Part shown: positions 61,626 to 64,000 of the stretch, piece after piece
Numbering within the stretch: position 1 is the first letter of the stretch
Layout of the letters: each line of letters begins with the position of its first letter
Source: Rhynchopus sp. YZ270_cl-10
Taxonomy: Eukaryota > Euglenozoa > Diplonemea > Diplonemida > Diplonemidae
Direction: 5' to 3'
Length of the DNA: 64,000 bases
Assembly (NCBI GenBank): GCA_964035575.1
Contig: OZ037835.1
Coordinates: forward strand, 1,488,001 to 1,552,000
Notes under the pieces: generated by a model
The model's input: only the letters and a program-made list of their open reading frames with translations
Databases searched by the model: none
Told to the model about the DNA's origin: nothing
Made by a program: the position numbers and the translations under genes

Positions 61626-61633
61626 GTGTGATG

Positions 61634-62314
61634 TGGAAACCCCCGCGCGATTTTCGAAACCACCATAGCATCCTAGCGATTTGCTGGGTGGTGCTGATAC
61701 GTCTGGTGTGATCGACGACGAGTTTTCGTCTGTGTAGTCTGTGTTCCTTCCGCACTGCTCCGACGACGACGATGCGTGGGAGCCCATGGACGACCAGTCG
61801 ACGTAGAGGAGTCTGAGGACGACAGCCCCCTTCTTGAACGTTTCAGATGCAGGCGTCCCAGTGGTTCTGGTGTTCGAAGAGCGTTTTCGCATACCTGCAG
61901 AAGGGCAGAGTGCTGGGCTGTTGTAGATTATTTCTACAGGGTGGAGTTCCAGGAGCGTGGGTCCCTTTATATCCACAGCACACCCCGTTTTTTTTTTCCG
62001 GTAGCAATTACTTGTTTTGTTTCTGCGCTAATTATTTTTAATGAAAATCTTTCCCTCCCACCTTCGCCAGAAACGTTTTGATGTCATGACTGTTACTTCT
62101 TGTACTGAGGAAATAGTTTCGCTTACTAGAGAGAGCCCAGTGCAGGAAGGGCTTGACGTGGAAAAAGCAGGAGAAAAAGGGTCAGTTTGGTTCTTGATGT
62201 ACGTTACCATCCCACGTCATCACGTTTTTGATTGGGGCGAAATGAACGGACCTTTTCGTGCGCGAATGACTTTTGTTGTCACCGTTTTGGACATATCTGC
62301 TACGGCATCCATAA
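61634..62314. other. Spacer with partial R3 block
   Basis: The part 61640-61980 is GC-richer with small open frames on both strands; no known protein. The part 62010-62235 matches the 5' portion of R3 (TTTGATGTCATGACTG, GTGCAGGAAGGGCTTGACGT, GATGTACGTTACCATCCCAC). No intact gene seen. Confidence 0.5.
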
Positions 62315-62316
62315 TA

Positions 62317-62754
62317 GGCTAGTTGACGCCACGGGTCGGTTTAGGAAATTTGTCCATTTTTCGGTAAAATCGTGTCCCATACCCCCAAACCCTCCAAAAC
62401 TCTCCCGAACCCTCGCATACCCCACCATACCCAACCATACCCGGGTTTGAGAGGGTTAGTAAGGGTAGGGCACAGTGTGCCACAGTGTGGCACGGTATGG
62501 TAGGGTTTGGCAGGGTATGGGACATGATTACCCCCAAAAAAAAGGCAAACATGCGGTATGGGAGGGTATGGTAGGGTATGCGAGGGTTTTGGAGGGTTTT
62601 GGAGGGTTTTGGAGGGTTTTGGAGGGTTTTGGAGGGTTTTGGAGGGTTTTGGAGGGTTTGGGGGCATTTGAGGGCGGTGTGGTGGGGGGTATGGGACACG
62701 ATTTTCCAGAAAAATGGACAAATTTCCTCAACCGACCCGTGGCGTCAACTAGCC
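62317..62754. mobile_element. TA-flanked MITE with long TIRs
   Basis: Terminal inverted repeats of about 70 bp begin GGCTAGTTGACGCCACGGGT and include AATTTGTCCATTTTTC and AATCGTGTCCCATACCCC. TA stands on both sides. The interior has about eight tandem TTTTGGAGGG units (62584-62660) and GGTATGG-type G-rich repeats. Confidence 0.85.
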
Positions 62755-62851
62755 TAACTGACACCCCCGGAATTTCACCTTTTTTCTGATTTTTTTACAG
62801 TTCACCCCCGATGTTACACTCCCACCCCCCTCAGATTCCCCCCCCCCCCTA

Positions 62852-63967
62852 GGGGATACGACTCCAGCCATTTTGGCTGGGACCAAACGCACGGAAAATT
62901 CATTTGGCATTATCTGGCCATCTCCAAGGCAACTGCGGGTGAAAAACACCCTCAGAGTGGGTCACAGGGGGCCTGTGGGTCGAAAAACGACCCAGAAGCC
63001 ACCCCAGAATACAAAAAAATGGAAAAAAATAGTGAAAAAACGGCTTTTTTCACGTTTTGGCCACTTTGGGCAAAATAGCGATTTTTCGAGAAAAAAATCA
63101 AAAACCGGGATATTTTTTGACATCACAAAGCCTCCTTTGGCACAAATATACCCCAAAAGTGGCCTGTGAGTCCATTCCAACCTGTTTTGGACATATTTGA
63201 CACTTTTGGAAGTGTTTTTTTGGTGTTTTTAGGTCAAAAAAATGCCCAAGACGTCCCCAAGACATCCCCAAGACACTTTGCACACCCCCTGTTACGGTCA
63301 TATTTTTTTCGTTTTTTTGCCTGAAACCCCCAAAATACCCCTCCCGGACCCCACATAGTCCCGAATATCCATCACACACCCACTCAGAGTGAGTAGAAGC
63401 ACCCCAAAAAAAATATTTTTTTTGGGGTGCTTCTACTCACTCTGAGTGGGTGTGTGATGGATATTCGGGACTATGTGGGGTCCGGGAGGGGTATTTTGGG
63501 GGTTTCAGGCAAAAAAACGAAAAAAATATGACCGTAACAGGGGGTGTGCAAAGTGTCTTGGGGATGTCTTGGGGACGTCTTGGGCATTTTTTTGACCTAA
63601 AAACACCAAAAAAACACTTCCAAAAGTGTCAAATATGTCCAAAACAGGTTGGAATGGACTCACAGGCCACTTTTGGGGTATATTTGTGCCAAAGGAGGCT
63701 TTGTGATGTTAAAAAATATCCCGGTTTTTGATTTTTTTCTCGAAAAATCGCTATTTTGCCCAAAGTGGCCAAAACGTGAAAAAAGCCGTTTTTTCACTAT
63801 TTTTTTCCATTTTTTTGTATTCTGGGGTGGCTTCTGGGTCGTTTTTCGACCCACAGGCCCCCTGTGACCCACTCTGAGGGTGTTTTTCACCCGCAGTTGC
63901 CTTGGAGATGACCAGATAATGCCAAATGAATTTTCCGTGCGCAAAAAATGGCTGGAGTCGTACCCCC
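62852..63967. mobile_element. Long palindromic element, copy 2
   Basis: The same element as 21395-22582, with arms of about 555 bp. The central spacer is almost absent: the arms meet at CCCCAAAAAAAATATTTTTT near 63405-63430. TA stands on both sides, in a C-rich target. Arm sequences are almost identical to copy 1. Confidence 0.9.
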
Positions 63968-64000
63968 TACCCCCCCCCGGGGCTGCAAGTATACGTATTA

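Overview
The window looks like nuclear DNA of a unicellular eukaryote that I cannot place to phylum. It has long open genes without visible introns and with standard stop codons. It encodes receptor-like membrane kinases and ankyrin proteins. Between the genes lie very AT-rich, homopolymer-rich spacers packed with nested non-autonomous DNA transposons. I saw no bacterial operons, rRNA, convincing tRNA or CRISPR.

There are six intact genes. Three, on the + strand (9478-15483, 26876-31183, 41852-46393), encode one-pass membrane proteins. Each has a signal peptide, a large ectodomain, a Pro/Thr mucin-like stalk, one membrane helix and two tandem protein kinase domains in the cytoplasm. The kinase halves are nearly the same at DNA level. 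The ectodomains differ: six LamG-like domains in the first, an RCC1-like propeller in the second and third. Two more + strand genes (54479-56350, 58513-60210) are a tandem pair of nuclear-type ankyrin-repeat proteins. The sixth, on the minus strand (833-1846), is an unrecognised protein with an acidic tail that sits in an inverted duplication with a broken second copy.

The rest is repeat mosaic. Insertions can be read from target-site duplications (TSDs): hAT-like elements with exact 8-bp TSDs (5915-7110, 46999-47871, 60709-61625); a group of 2.4-3.0 kb elements with 6-bp TSDs and termini starting CAT, each filled with its own palindromic motif (5803-8843, 33048-35488, 35506-37980); many TA-flanked MITEs; two copies of a 1.1-1.2 kb near-perfect palindrome (21395-22582, 62852-63967); and long simple-sequence arrays inside some of these. 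Older dispersed blocks, called here R1/R2, R3, R4 and P, are split by these insertions, so uninterrupted copies elsewhere in the window act as empty sites.

Functionally, the three receptors look like a family built by joining different sensing heads to one conserved double-kinase output. One TA element (3655-4695) carries a fragment of the 5' end of such a gene. The ankyrin proteins carry a bipartite nuclear signal and have no recognisable catalytic domain. No gene in the window encodes a recognisable intact transposase, so the mobile elements here appear to depend on proteins encoded elsewhere.
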